Below are positions 34,945 through 42,835 of a stretch of DNA of 64,000 bases, piece by piece. How positions within the stretch are numbered: the stretch's first letter is position 1; each line of letters starts with the position of its first letter. The notes beneath the pieces are model-generated. The model saw nothing but the letters and a program-made list of their open reading frames with translations, did not search any database and had not been told where the DNA came from. The stretch covers positions 186,001 through 250,000 of the forward strand of contig NZ_JBDOQP010000002.1 in assembly GCF_039839275.1 (NCBI RefSeq), in the 5' to 3' direction. The stretch is from Aerobium sp039839275 (GTDB lineage: Bacteria > Pseudomonadota > Alphaproteobacteria > Rhizobiales > Rhizobiaceae). The position numbers and the translations under genes are program-made.

Positions 34945-36093
34945 ATGGATTTCGACCTTTCCGAAGAGCAGTCGATCCTGAAGGACTCGCTCGACAGGCT
35001 TCTGGCCGACAAATACGGCTTCGAGGATCGCAAGCGCCACATGGCCGCGCCGGAAGGCTGGAGCGCGCAGATGTGGAGCCAATATGCCGAGATGGGGCTG
35101 ATGGCACTGCCGTTCGCCGAAGCCGATGGCGGCATCGGCGGCACGCCTGTCGAAACGGCGATCGTGATGGAGTCGCTCGGCAAGGCGCTGGCACTGGAGC
35201 CATATTTTTCCACCGTCGTTCTCGGCGGATCGTTCCTTCGCTTCGGCGCCGACGACGACCAGCGTGCCGAATACGTCCCTGCGGTGGCCGAAGGCAGCCT
35301 CAAGCTGGCCGTTGCCCAGCTCGAGCGAAATTCGCGCTACGACCTGCACCATGTCGAGACCACCGCGACGAAGAACGGCGACGGCTTCGTGCTCGACGGC
35401 CAGAAGAGCGTCGTGCTCAATGGCGACAGCGCCGGCAAGTTTTTCGTCACCGCCCGAACCGCAGGCGGCACGCGCGACGAAGGCGGCATCGGCGTCTTCA
35501 TGGTGGATGCGGCCGCTGACGGCGTCTCCGTGAGGGGGTATCGAACCCAGGACGGCGCGCGCGCGGCCGAAGTGACTTTCGACAAGGTCAAGGTGGGCAG
35601 TGACGATGTCATCGGTGATCCGGAAGACGGGCTGGCTCTGGCGCGCCGTGTCGTGGATGCGGGGATCGCGGCGCTGACGAGCGAGGCCATCGGCGTGATG
35701 TCGGCCATGCATGCGCTGACGGTCGACTACCTCAAGGTCCGCAAGCAGTTCGGCGTGCCGATCGGCCAGTTCCAGGTGCTGCAGCACAGCGCGGTGGACA
35801 TGTTCGTCGCCATAGAGCAGGCCCGATCCATCTCGCTCTATGCCACGATGATGGCAGACAGCGACGACGCCGACGAACGCGCGCGTGCGATGCATGCCGC
35901 GAAGGCCGAGATCGGGCGCGGCGGCCGGATCGTCGGCGAAAATGCCATCCAGTTGCACGGCGGCGTCGGCATGACGATGGAACTGGCGGTGGGACACTAC
36001 TTCAAGCGCATGACCATGCTCGACATGGCATTCGGCGACGCCGACCATCACCTGCGCGCGCTCGCGGCAAAGGGTGGACTGATGGCGGCATGA
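34945..36093 (+). CDS. Acyl-CoA dehydrogenase, PimD-like small subunit
   Basis: Second acyl-CoA dehydrogenase subunit, 382 aa. It has FAD-fold landmarks MALPFAEADGGIGGTPVETAIVMESLG, LDGQKSVVLNGDSAGKFFVTAR and RKQFGVPIGQFQVLQHSAVDM, and ends with IQLHGGVGMTMELAVGHYFKR. In the position of the E-P-G-A-G-S-D loop of the partner it has AVAQLERNSRYD, typical for the small subunit of such heteromers. Ribosome site AGGGGAAG upstream. Last gene of the probable operon. Confidence 0.88.
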   Translation: MDFDLSEEQSILKDSLDRLLADKYGFEDRKRHMAAPEGWSAQMWSQYAEMGLMALPFAEADGGIGGTPVETAIVMESLGKALALEPYFSTVVLGGSFLRFGADDDQRAEYVPAVAEGSLKLAVAQLERNSRYDLHHVETTATKNGDGFVLDGQKSVVLNGDSAGKFFVTARTAGGTRDEGGIGVFMVDAAADGVSVRGYRTQDGARAAEVTFDKVKVGSDDVIGDPEDGLALARRVVDAGIAALTSEAIGVMSAMHALTVDYLKVRKQFGVPIGQFQVLQHSAVDMFVAIEQARSISLYATMMADSDDADERARAMHAAKAEIGRGGRIVGENAIQLHGGVGMTMELAVGHYFKRMTMLDMAFGDADHHLRALAAKGGLMAA

Positions 36094-36183
36094 CGGCCAT
36101 CAGCCATCACCTTCGTTGCGGGCGCCTTGGCATTTGGCGCCGCACGACGTAGATGAAGGCTAATCCAAAGCCGAGGTCATCCC

Positions 36184-36519
36184 ATGGAAATCCGCCAGAT
36201 CACCGAAGACTACTCCGTCGCGCCGCAGATCGGTCTCGAACACGTGCCGCTGATCAAGGCCGCCGGTTTCAAGAGCGTCATCTCCAACCGGCCTGACAGC
36301 GAGGACGGCGCGGTCCCGCATGGAGAGATCGAGGCGGCCGTTCGCGAGGCCGGGATGGAATTTCGCTACATTCCCGTCATCAGCGGGCAAATGACCCAAC
36401 AGAACGTCGATGACCAGGCCGCGGCGCTGGACGCGCTTGCAAAGCCGGTACTCGCCTATTGCCGCTCAGGCGCGCGCTGCACCAATCTCTATGCGCTGGT
36501 GAGCGAACAGCGCGACTGA
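36184..36519 (+). CDS. TIGR01244/DUF442 family sulfur transferase-like protein
   Basis: Small cytosolic protein (111 aa) of the beta-lactamase-hydrolase N-domain/Blh family, with a tyrosine-phosphatase-like loop YCRSGARCTNLYAL (C-x-x-G-x-R with catalytic Cys and Arg). In other alphaproteobacteria such domains sit with sulfide-responsive genes; no sulfide gene is adjacent here. It stands alone 90 nt after the acyl-CoA dehydrogenase pair and ends at a strong terminator. Confidence 0.85.
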   Translation: MEIRQITEDYSVAPQIGLEHVPLIKAAGFKSVISNRPDSEDGAVPHGEIEAAVREAGMEFRYIPVISGQMTQQNVDDQAAALDALAKPVLAYCRSGARCTNLYALVSEQRD

Positions 36520-36540
36520 TCCACATACGATCCTTTTGAC

Positions 36541-36570
36541 AAGACGCCCGGCATGCGTGCCGGGCGTCTT
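36541..36570. terminator. Bidirectional terminator
   Basis: Perfect 13-bp stem AAGACGCCCGGCA / TGCCGGGCGTCTT with a TGCG loop, in the 65-bp gap between the convergent DUF442 gene and dctM. A short T run follows on the plus strand (GCGTTTGG). Confidence 0.82.
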
Positions 36571-36584
36571 GCGTTTGGCTCGTG

Positions 36585-37907
36585 TCAATAGAGCAGTCTG
36601 ACCATCAGCAGCGTGATGGGCGGGAAGAGGACCAGCAGCATCGTGCGGATCATGTCGCTCAGCACGAACGGCATCACGCCGCGATAGGTGTGCAGGATCG
36701 GCGTGTCCCTTGCCATCGAGTTGATGACGAAGAGGTTCATGCCGACAGGCGGCGTTATGAGCCCTACCTCCACCACGATCAGCACGAGGATGCCGAACCA
36801 GAGCGCGAACTCCTCCGCGCCAAGGCCATAGTCGAGGGCGCTGACGATCGGGAAGAAGATCGGGATGGTCAGCAGGATCATCGACAGCGAGTCCATCAGG
36901 CAGCCGAGGACCAGGTAGAACACCAGGATGCAGACCAGCACCAGCCAGGGATTGAAGCCCTGCTCGGAGATGAAGGCAGCCGCCTCTGTCGGCAATTGCG
37001 ACAGTGCGAGGAAGCTGTTGTACATGGCCGCACCGAAGACGATGAAGAAGATCATCGCCGTGGCCGACGCCGTCGTCAGGATCGACTGGAGCAGCGTCGT
37101 GCGTGTCAGTCCGCCATTGACGAGCGCGATCAGCCCCGTGCCGGCAGCACCCACTGCGGCAGCCTCGGTGGGTGTGAACCAGCCCGTATAAATACCCCCG
37201 ACCACTGCCACGAAAACCAGCAGGACCGGCCAGACATCGGCCAACGCCTTGAAGCGTTCCCGGTAGGGCTGGCACGGGCTCGACCCAGCGGACTTTGGAT
37301 AGAGACGCACGTAGATCGAGATCGCGATCATGTAGCCGATGGCCGCCAGGATGCCCGGCACAAAGGCAGCAACGAACAGCTTGGCGATGTTCTGCTCGGC
37401 AAGGATCGCATAGATCACGAGCACCACCGACGGCGGGATGAGAATGCCCAGCGTGCCGCCCGCCGCGAGTGTCCCGGTGGCCAGTCCTCCCGAATAGCCG
37501 TAGCGCTTGAGCTCCGGCAGGGCGACCTGGGCCATGGTTGCCGCGGTCGCCAGCGACGAGCCGCAGATTGCGCCGAAGCCTGCGCACGCGCCGATGGCCG
37601 ACATCGCCACGCCGCCGCGCCGGTGTCCGAGAAAGGCGTTCGCCGCCTTGAAAAGAGATTGCGACATGCCGCCCAGCGAGGCGAACTGGCCCATCAGCAG
37701 GAACAGAGGAATGATCGACAGCGAATAGCTGGAAAAGGTCGAGTAGGTCTCGCCTTTCAGACGCGCCAGGATCGGCGCAGGGCTGCCCATGATCAGCCAC
37801 GTGCCGCCCAGTCCGCACAACAGCATCGCCAGCCCGATGGGGATGCGCAGGAAGATCAGCAGCAGCAGGATTGGGAACGAATAGAGCCCGAGTTCGAGAC
37901 CGCTCAC
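36585..37907 (-). CDS. dctM: TRAP transporter large permease (DctM)
   Basis: Multi-pass inner-membrane subunit of a TRAP carboxylate importer, 440 aa with about twelve hydrophobic segments. Family marks: LLLIFLRIPIGLAMLLCGLGG at the start, SLATAATMAQVALPELKRYGYS, ATGTLAAGGTLGILIPPSVVLVIY, and GLITPPVGMNLFVINS near the end. Its start overlaps the dctQ stop by 4 nt (ATGA). Substrate cannot be inferred from the permease. Confidence 0.95.
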   Translation of the reverse strand: MSGLELGLYSFPILLLLIFLRIPIGLAMLLCGLGGTWLIMGSPAPILARLKGETYSTFSSYSLSIIPLFLLMGQFASLGGMSQSLFKAANAFLGHRRGGVAMSAIGACAGFGAICGSSLATAATMAQVALPELKRYGYSGGLATGTLAAGGTLGILIPPSVVLVIYAILAEQNIAKLFVAAFVPGILAAIGYMIAISIYVRLYPKSAGSSPCQPYRERFKALADVWPVLLVFVAVVGGIYTGWFTPTEAAAVGAAGTGLIALVNGGLTRTTLLQSILTTASATAMIFFIVFGAAMYNSFLALSQLPTEAAAFISEQGFNPWLVLVCILVFYLVLGCLMDSLSMILLTIPIFFPIVSALDYGLGAEEFALWFGILVLIVVEVGLITPPVGMNLFVINSMARDTPILHTYRGVMPFVLSDMIRTMLLVLFPPITLLMVRLLY

Positions 37908-38434
37908 GAGTGCCCCTCCTGCGAGGAGGTGATCTCACCCTCGCCCCTGACGAATTCGTTGAACCGGACATAGGTCATGTAGAAGGAGACGATCACGCCG
38001 GCGACCACGGCAACCATCGCCGCGGCAAATCCCCACCAAACGGGAAACTGCAGGATGAACGTGGTCTCGTTGTAGCGCATCTTGTCGAGCATGCCGTGCC
38101 ACAGGCGCCAGGCAATCAACGTGATGACTATCGTCATCAGAATTTCAGTCACGAGATTGATGAAGCGGTTCACGCCATCCGGAAAAAAGCTGGTGAAGAC
38201 GTCCACCGTGGCATGCGCGCCTCTCAGTTGACACCAGGGCAGAAACGAGAAGACGGCAAACGCCGTCAAAGCCTCGACCAGTTCGAAATCCCCCGGGATC
38301 GGCCCCAGCCCGTAGCGCACGAACGCACGCCCGGTGATGCTGACAACCGTCAGCACCGTGATCGTGACCAGCACCAGGCCGCCAAGTATGGCGAGCCCCC
38401 GCGCCAGCCATTCAATGGCTCGCGATCGGCTCAT
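37904..38434 (-). CDS. dctQ: TRAP transporter small permease (DctQ)
   Basis: 176-aa membrane protein with four hydrophobic helices and family elements VVSITGRAFVRYGLGPIPGDFELVE, AFAVFSFLPWCQLRGAHATVDVF and a C-terminal basic/acidic tail. The ATG at 38434 is preceded by GGGAGG at 7 nt; the longer frame to 38467 lacks such a site. It links DctP and DctM function; the binding protein gene lies on the other side of an FAD monooxygenase gene. Confidence 0.93.
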   Translation of the reverse strand: MSRSRAIEWLARGLAILGGLVLVTITVLTVVSITGRAFVRYGLGPIPGDFELVEALTAFAVFSFLPWCQLRGAHATVDVFTSFFPDGVNRFINLVTEILMTIVITLIAWRLWHGMLDKMRYNETTFILQFPVWWGFAAAMVAVVAGVIVSFYMTYVRFNEFVRGEGEITSSQEGHS

Positions 38435-38546
38435 GCGAAACCTCCCATTCTCGGGCTCACGCGGCACTCCGGCTTGGCGCCAATATGCATGGGCCGCGCT
38501 TCGCCCGAACTTTGTTATGCTTCATAACGGATTTTGATCTCCGTAT

Positions 38547-39818
38547 TCAAGCTGGAATCGACTGCTTCCCCGGCACGATCGATGGGCGTGAATTGAGCGT
38601 GTCGACGTCGAAGCCGGCGATCTTCTTGTAGCCGGCCGCCGTCTGTTCGAGTTCTTCGCGCGACAGTACCTGCGCGATATCATCGAAGACACCGCCGCAG
38701 CGCTCCTCGACCACCTGCATGACCTGGTCCGGCCCGTTGCCACGGTTGGCCTCGACGATACGCGTCGTCGCCGGCCGGCGCTCCGCCTCGTAGGCTTCGA
38801 GCGCTTCGGTCGTCATGCCATGGTCGATGAAAGCTCTCGTGAGCACGCGCGCGTCCATGATCGCCTGCGATGCACCGTTCGAGCCGATCGGATACATGGG
38901 GTGGCCGGCGTCGCCCAGCAGCGTTACCCGTCCGCTCGTCCAGCGCTCCAGGGGATCGCGATCCACCATCGGGTATTCGAAACATTCGCCGCCGGCGCGC
39001 ATGAGAGCCGGGCAGTCGAGCCAGTCGAACCGCCAGTCCTCGAACGCCGGCATGAAGTCGGCGAAATCGCCCTTGCGGTTCCAGTCTTCGCGATTCCAGC
39101 CGGAACCTGGCTCGTATTTCAGTTCGCCGATCCAGTTGATCAGAGCCTCGCCCGTTTCCGGATCTGTCTTCGAGATCGGATAGGTGACGAATTTCTGCCA
39201 TTCATGGCCGGCCATCGCCATCGTCGCCCCGGTGAGGTATGGCTTCGCCACCGTCGTCCCTCGCCAGAGCACCGCACCGCCCCAGCGCGGCGGCCCTTCA
39301 TTGGGGAAGAGCTGCTTGCGGACCGCGGAATGGATGCCATCGGCGGCGATGAGAAAGTCGGCTTCATCGGAACGTTCGATGCCGTCAGGACCGCGCAATC
39401 GAACCGTCACCGTCTTCCCGTCCTGATGGAAGCCTGTCACCGACGTGCCGCCGGTGACGGCTGACGCTCCCAGCCTCTCCCGTACAGCCTCGTAGAGGAT
39501 CATCTGCAGCTTGCCGCGATGGACCGAGAATTGCGGCCAGTTGTAGCCGGCATACATGCCGCGCGGCTCCGACCAGATCAGTCCGCCCTTCTTCGAGAAG
39601 TAGGCCACTTCGCGCGTGCGTACGCCGATCTCCTCCAGACGATCCGCCAATCCGAGTTCGAAGAGTTCGCGCACCGCGTGGGGTTGCACGTTGATCCCGA
39701 CACCCAGTGGCCGAATGGCGGGCACCTGCTCGTATACGCGTGCCGCGATGCCGGCCTGATGCAGGGAAAGCGCGAGCGAGAGCCCCGCGATGCCTGCGCC
39801 GGCGATGATGACCTCCAT
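38547..39818 (-). CDS. FAD-dependent monooxygenase (flavin-dependent oxidoreductase, PhzS/salicylate-hydroxylase-like)
   Basis: Class A flavoprotein hydroxylase of 423 aa. FAD motifs: GAGIAGLSLALSLHQAG (6-22), the DG motif AADGIHSAVRKQLFP, and GDAGHPMYPIGSNGASQAIMDA. The protein resembles PhzS-type oxidoreductases that act on aromatic acids. It lies inside the TRAP cluster between dctP and dctQ on the same strand, so the imported substrate may be its substrate or a precursor. Regulation is separated from dctP by a terminator-like hairpin just upstream. Confidence 0.88.
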   Translation of the reverse strand: MEVIIAGAGIAGLSLALSLHQAGIAARVYEQVPAIRPLGVGINVQPHAVRELFELGLADRLEEIGVRTREVAYFSKKGGLIWSEPRGMYAGYNWPQFSVHRGKLQMILYEAVRERLGASAVTGGTSVTGFHQDGKTVTVRLRGPDGIERSDEADFLIAADGIHSAVRKQLFPNEGPPRWGGAVLWRGTTVAKPYLTGATMAMAGHEWQKFVTYPISKTDPETGEALINWIGELKYEPGSGWNREDWNRKGDFADFMPAFEDWRFDWLDCPALMRAGGECFEYPMVDRDPLERWTSGRVTLLGDAGHPMYPIGSNGASQAIMDARVLTRAFIDHGMTTEALEAYEAERRPATTRIVEANRGNGPDQVMQVVEERCGGVFDDIAQVLSREELEQTAAGYKKIAGFDVDTLNSRPSIVPGKQSIPA

Positions 39819-39844
39819 GCCTCCCCCAACTTCTCAAAACGATT

Positions 39845-39872
39845 ACGGGGCGGGCAAGGCTGCCCGCCCCGT
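39845..39872 (-). terminator. Terminator after dctP
   Basis: Perfect 12-bp stem ACGGGGCGGGCA / TGCCCGCCCCGT with a 4-nt loop. On the minus strand it is followed by AATCGTTTTGAG. It lies 18 nt past the dctP stop and before the monooxygenase start; it may lower expression of the downstream membrane genes relative to the abundant binding protein. Confidence 0.75.
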
Positions 39873-39889
39873 TTCCCATGGCGCCGACC

Positions 39890-40942
39890 TTACTGTGCCG
39901 CCGTGTATTTCTCAATCAGTGAACGCGCCTCGTCCAGAAGAGCCTGGCCGTCGAGACCCTTTTCATCGGCTTCCTTGACCCAGTTCTCGATCACCGGCTG
40001 AGCTGCGGCCTTCCAGCCTTCGACATCCTCCGCGCTCAACGTGATGATGTTATTGTCGCGGCCCACCGCCAACTCGCGGCCCGGCGCGTCGTATTCCTGC
40101 TGGGTCTTGCCGAACAGGGCAGAGACGTCCTGGCCGGAATTGTCGTCGATCACCTTCTTGAGGTCGTCGGGGAGGCTGTCATACTTGGCCTTGTTCATCG
40201 CCAGCACGAAGGTCGTCGTGTAGAGCGCGTGATCGCCACCGAACTCCGTGTGGTTGCTGACCAGCTCCTGTACCTTCAATGATGGCACGACCTCCCATGG
40301 AACCACGGCACCGTCGATGACGCCCTTGGAAAGCGATTCCGTGACGGCCGGGATCGGCATGCCGATCGGCGTGCCGCCCAGTTCCGCAACCAGCGCAGTG
40401 ATGACGCGGGTGGGTGCGCGGACCTTCATGCCCTGAAGGTCTTCCATCTTCTCCACCGGCGTGCGCGAGTGGATGACACCGGGCCCATGCACCCATGCCG
40501 CCAGGATGTGAAGATCCTTGAACTCGCCATCCTTCATGTTGGATTCGAAGAGATCCCAATAGGCGCGCGACGTTGCCTCGGCATTGGTCATCATGAACGG
40601 GAGCTCGAACACTTCCGTCGACGGGAAACGGCCGGGGGTCGAGCCTGGAAGCGTCCAGACGATGTCGACCGTTCCGTCCTGCGCCTGGTCGATCAACTGC
40701 GGGGGCGTGCCGCCGAGCTGCATGGCGGGATACCGCTCGATCTTGATGCGGCCGCCTGATTCCGATTCGATCTTGTCCGCCCACGGATCGAGCGCATGCT
40801 TGGGCACGTTGGCCTGAGCCGGCAGAAACTGATGCAGGCGCAGCGTGACTTCCTGCGCAATACCGGACGTGGTGGCCGACAGCCAGCCGACGGACGCGAG
40901 CGATGCTGCGATGACGAGCGATTTGATGGATGCAGACTTCAT
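39890..40942 (-). CDS. dctP: TRAP transporter substrate-binding protein (DctP)
   Basis: Periplasmic binding protein, 350 aa, with a signal peptide SIKSLVIAASLASVGWLSATTSGIAQE (cleavage near AQE). Mature features: LRLHQFLPAQANVPKHALDPWADKIE, MKVRAPTRVITALVAELGGTPIGMPIP with the substrate-salt-bridge Arg region, and VPWEVVPSL. The ATG at 40942 has GGGAGGAACAGG just upstream; a longer frame to 41065 lacks support. The ligand is probably an organic acid; the neighbouring monooxygenase suggests an aromatic or cyclic acid. Confidence 0.94.
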   Translation of the reverse strand: MKSASIKSLVIAASLASVGWLSATTSGIAQEVTLRLHQFLPAQANVPKHALDPWADKIESESGGRIKIERYPAMQLGGTPPQLIDQAQDGTVDIVWTLPGSTPGRFPSTEVFELPFMMTNAEATSRAYWDLFESNMKDGEFKDLHILAAWVHGPGVIHSRTPVEKMEDLQGMKVRAPTRVITALVAELGGTPIGMPIPAVTESLSKGVIDGAVVPWEVVPSLKVQELVSNHTEFGGDHALYTTTFVLAMNKAKYDSLPDDLKKVIDDNSGQDVSALFGKTQQEYDAPGRELAVGRDNNIITLSAEDVEGWKAAAQPVIENWVKEADEKGLDGQALLDEARSLIEKYTAAQ

Positions 40943-41072
40943 CCTGTTCCTCCCTGATGAGTTCGTGTCCGGCGGCTCCTCCAGCCGCTGAAAGTCCGGA
41001 CCTGACGCGATCCTACAGATGTTTATGTAACAATAAAGCGCCGATCTTCGGAATTTCCGTAACATTAGCGAT

Positions 41073-41540
41073 TCACAGAGGAAGCGCCGTCGTTTCCTTG
41101 AGCGTTTGCAGCACGATGGCCGTCTTGACGTGCTGCACGGACTCGTGAGGCAGGAGGATGTCGTTCACGAAGCGCGCGAGCGATGGCAGGTCCGGCGTCA
41201 CCACCTTGAGGAAATAGTCCATTTCCCCTGTCAGCGCATGCGCCTCCTGCACCTCAGGCAGGCGTGTCAGCAGGTCGGCAAAGCGCCGGGCATTGTCACG
41301 ATTGTGCGTCGAAAGGGTCACCGAGATCACGTTGACGAGCGAAAAGCCAAGCCTGTCGCGATCAAGCACGGCCCTGTAGCCGCGTATCAAGCCTTCTTCC
41401 TCAAGCCGCTGGCGGCGACGCGAACATTGCGACGGCGACAGGTTCACCCGCTCAGACAGATCGTTGTTGGTGAGGCGCGCGTCCTCCTGCAAAAGAGACA
41501 GCATCTTGCGGTCAAATCCGTCAATGCGCTCGCTTTCCAT
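41073..41540 (-). CDS. Lrp/AsnC family regulator next to hpd
   Basis: 155-aa regulator with an N-terminal winged helix (FDRKMLSLLQEDARLTNNDLSERVNLSPSQCSRRRQRLEEEG) and a C-terminal RAM ligand-binding domain (VQEAHALTGEMDYFLKVVTPDL). It is divergent from hpd across 131 bp that hold direct ATGCAT-containing repeats. Regulation of tyrosine/4-hydroxyphenylpyruvate catabolism in response to an amino acid or its keto acid is the simplest inference. Confidence 0.92.
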   Translation of the reverse strand: MESERIDGFDRKMLSLLQEDARLTNNDLSERVNLSPSQCSRRRQRLEEEGLIRGYRAVLDRDRLGFSLVNVISVTLSTHNRDNARRFADLLTRLPEVQEAHALTGEMDYFLKVVTPDLPSLARFVNDILLPHESVQHVKTAIVLQTLKETTALPL

Positions 41541-41564
41541 GCCTTCACTCCACTACGTGCGAAA

Positions 41565-41585
41565 TTCATGCATCTTTCATGCATC
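41565..41585. promoter_or_regulatory. Candidate Lrp operator between regulator and hpd
   Basis: Two direct copies of TTCATGCATC (41565-41574 and 41576-41585) repeat with an 11-bp period, one helical turn; each contains the palindrome ATGCAT. They lie in the divergent promoter region of the Lrp-type gene and hpd. Confidence 0.55.
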
Positions 41586-41671
41586 CCAAGCACGCGAATG
41601 CAAGCCTCTTGCGGCGGATTCGACATAGCATCGGACAATCGTTGCAATTCGTTCTTTCAGAGGAGCAAGCC

Positions 41672-42772
41672 ATGGGTCCCTTTCCGCACGACGCACCGCC
41701 GGCCAAGATCACGACGGAGAATCCCGCCGGCACGGACGGCTTCGAATTCGTCGAGTTCGCCCATCAGGATCCGGCGAAGCTTGAAGAACAGTTCGTTCGC
41801 ATGGGCTATGCGCCCGTGGCGAAGCACAAGAGCAAGAACATTACGGTGTGGCGCCAGGGCGACATCAACTATGTGGTGAACGCCGAACCAGGCTCCCACG
41901 CGATGCGCTTCGTGGACGAACATGGCCCCTGCGCGCCCTCGATGGCGTGGCGTGTCGTGGATGCCAAGCATGCGTTCGACCATGCCGTATCCAAGGGTGC
42001 GACGCCCTATGAAGGCAGCGACAAGACGCTCGACGTGCCGGCCATCGTCGGCATCGGCGGATCGTTGCTCTACTTCGTCGAGACCTACGGCCAGAAGGGC
42101 TCGGCCTACGACGCGGAGTTCGAGTGGCTGGGCGAGAGGAACCCGAAGCCGGAAGGCGTCGGGTTCTATTATCTCGACCACCTCACCCACAATGTCTATC
42201 GCGGCAACATGGACAAGTGGTGGGCGTTCTACCGGGAGCTTTTCGGCTTCAAGCAGATCCATTTCTTCGACATCGACGGGCGCATCACGGGCCTCGTCTC
42301 GCGCGCGATCACGTCGCCCTGCGGCAAGATCCGCATTCCGCTGAACGAGTCGAAGGACGATACCAGCCAGATCGCGGAATACCTGCGCAAGTACAACGGC
42401 GAAGGCATCCAGCACATCGCCGTCGGCACGGACGGCATCTACGAGGCCACCGACAGACTCGACGCAAACGGCCTGAAATTCATGCCCGGACCACCCGAGA
42501 CCTACTACGAGATGTCGTACGACCGGGTGAACGGCCACGACGAGCCGCTGGAACGGATGAAGAAGCACGGTATCCTCATCGATGGTGAAGGCGTGGTAAA
42601 TGGCGGCATGACAAAGATCTTGCTGCAAATCTTCTCAAAGACAGTCATCGGACCGATCTTTTTCGAGTTCATCCAGCGCAAGGGTGACGAAGGGTTCGGC
42701 GAGGGCAACTTCCGCGCATTGTTCGAATCCATCGAGGAGGACCAGATTCGCCGCGGCGTCATCACCGCCTGA
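41672..42772 (+). CDS. hpd: 4-hydroxyphenylpyruvate dioxygenase
   Basis: Non-haem Fe(II) enzyme converting 4-hydroxyphenylpyruvate to homogentisate, 366 aa. Metal ligands: His in YYLDHLTHNV, His in GIQHIAVGTDGI, and Glu in the C-terminal PIFFEFIQRKGDEGFGEGN. The ATG at 41672 has AGAGGAG upstream, giving MGPFPHDAPPAKITTENPAG. The product feeds hmgA, about 7 kb downstream on the other strand. Confidence 0.97.
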   Translation: MGPFPHDAPPAKITTENPAGTDGFEFVEFAHQDPAKLEEQFVRMGYAPVAKHKSKNITVWRQGDINYVVNAEPGSHAMRFVDEHGPCAPSMAWRVVDAKHAFDHAVSKGATPYEGSDKTLDVPAIVGIGGSLLYFVETYGQKGSAYDAEFEWLGERNPKPEGVGFYYLDHLTHNVYRGNMDKWWAFYRELFGFKQIHFFDIDGRITGLVSRAITSPCGKIRIPLNESKDDTSQIAEYLRKYNGEGIQHIAVGTDGIYEATDRLDANGLKFMPGPPETYYEMSYDRVNGHDEPLERMKKHGILIDGEGVVNGGMTKILLQIFSKTVIGPIFFEFIQRKGDEGFGEGNFRALFESIEEDQIRRGVITA

Positions 42773-42835
42773 CGGTCTTCGCTCAAGCCTCGCCTTGAAC
42801 TGAGCACCGGGACGCAATACCCAACCGGAAATTGC

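Noticed and set aside
36582..37973. 463-codon plus-strand frame opposite dctM
   Set aside because: Shadow; very rich in His, Arg, Gln and Asp, as expected for the complement of hydrophobic codons.
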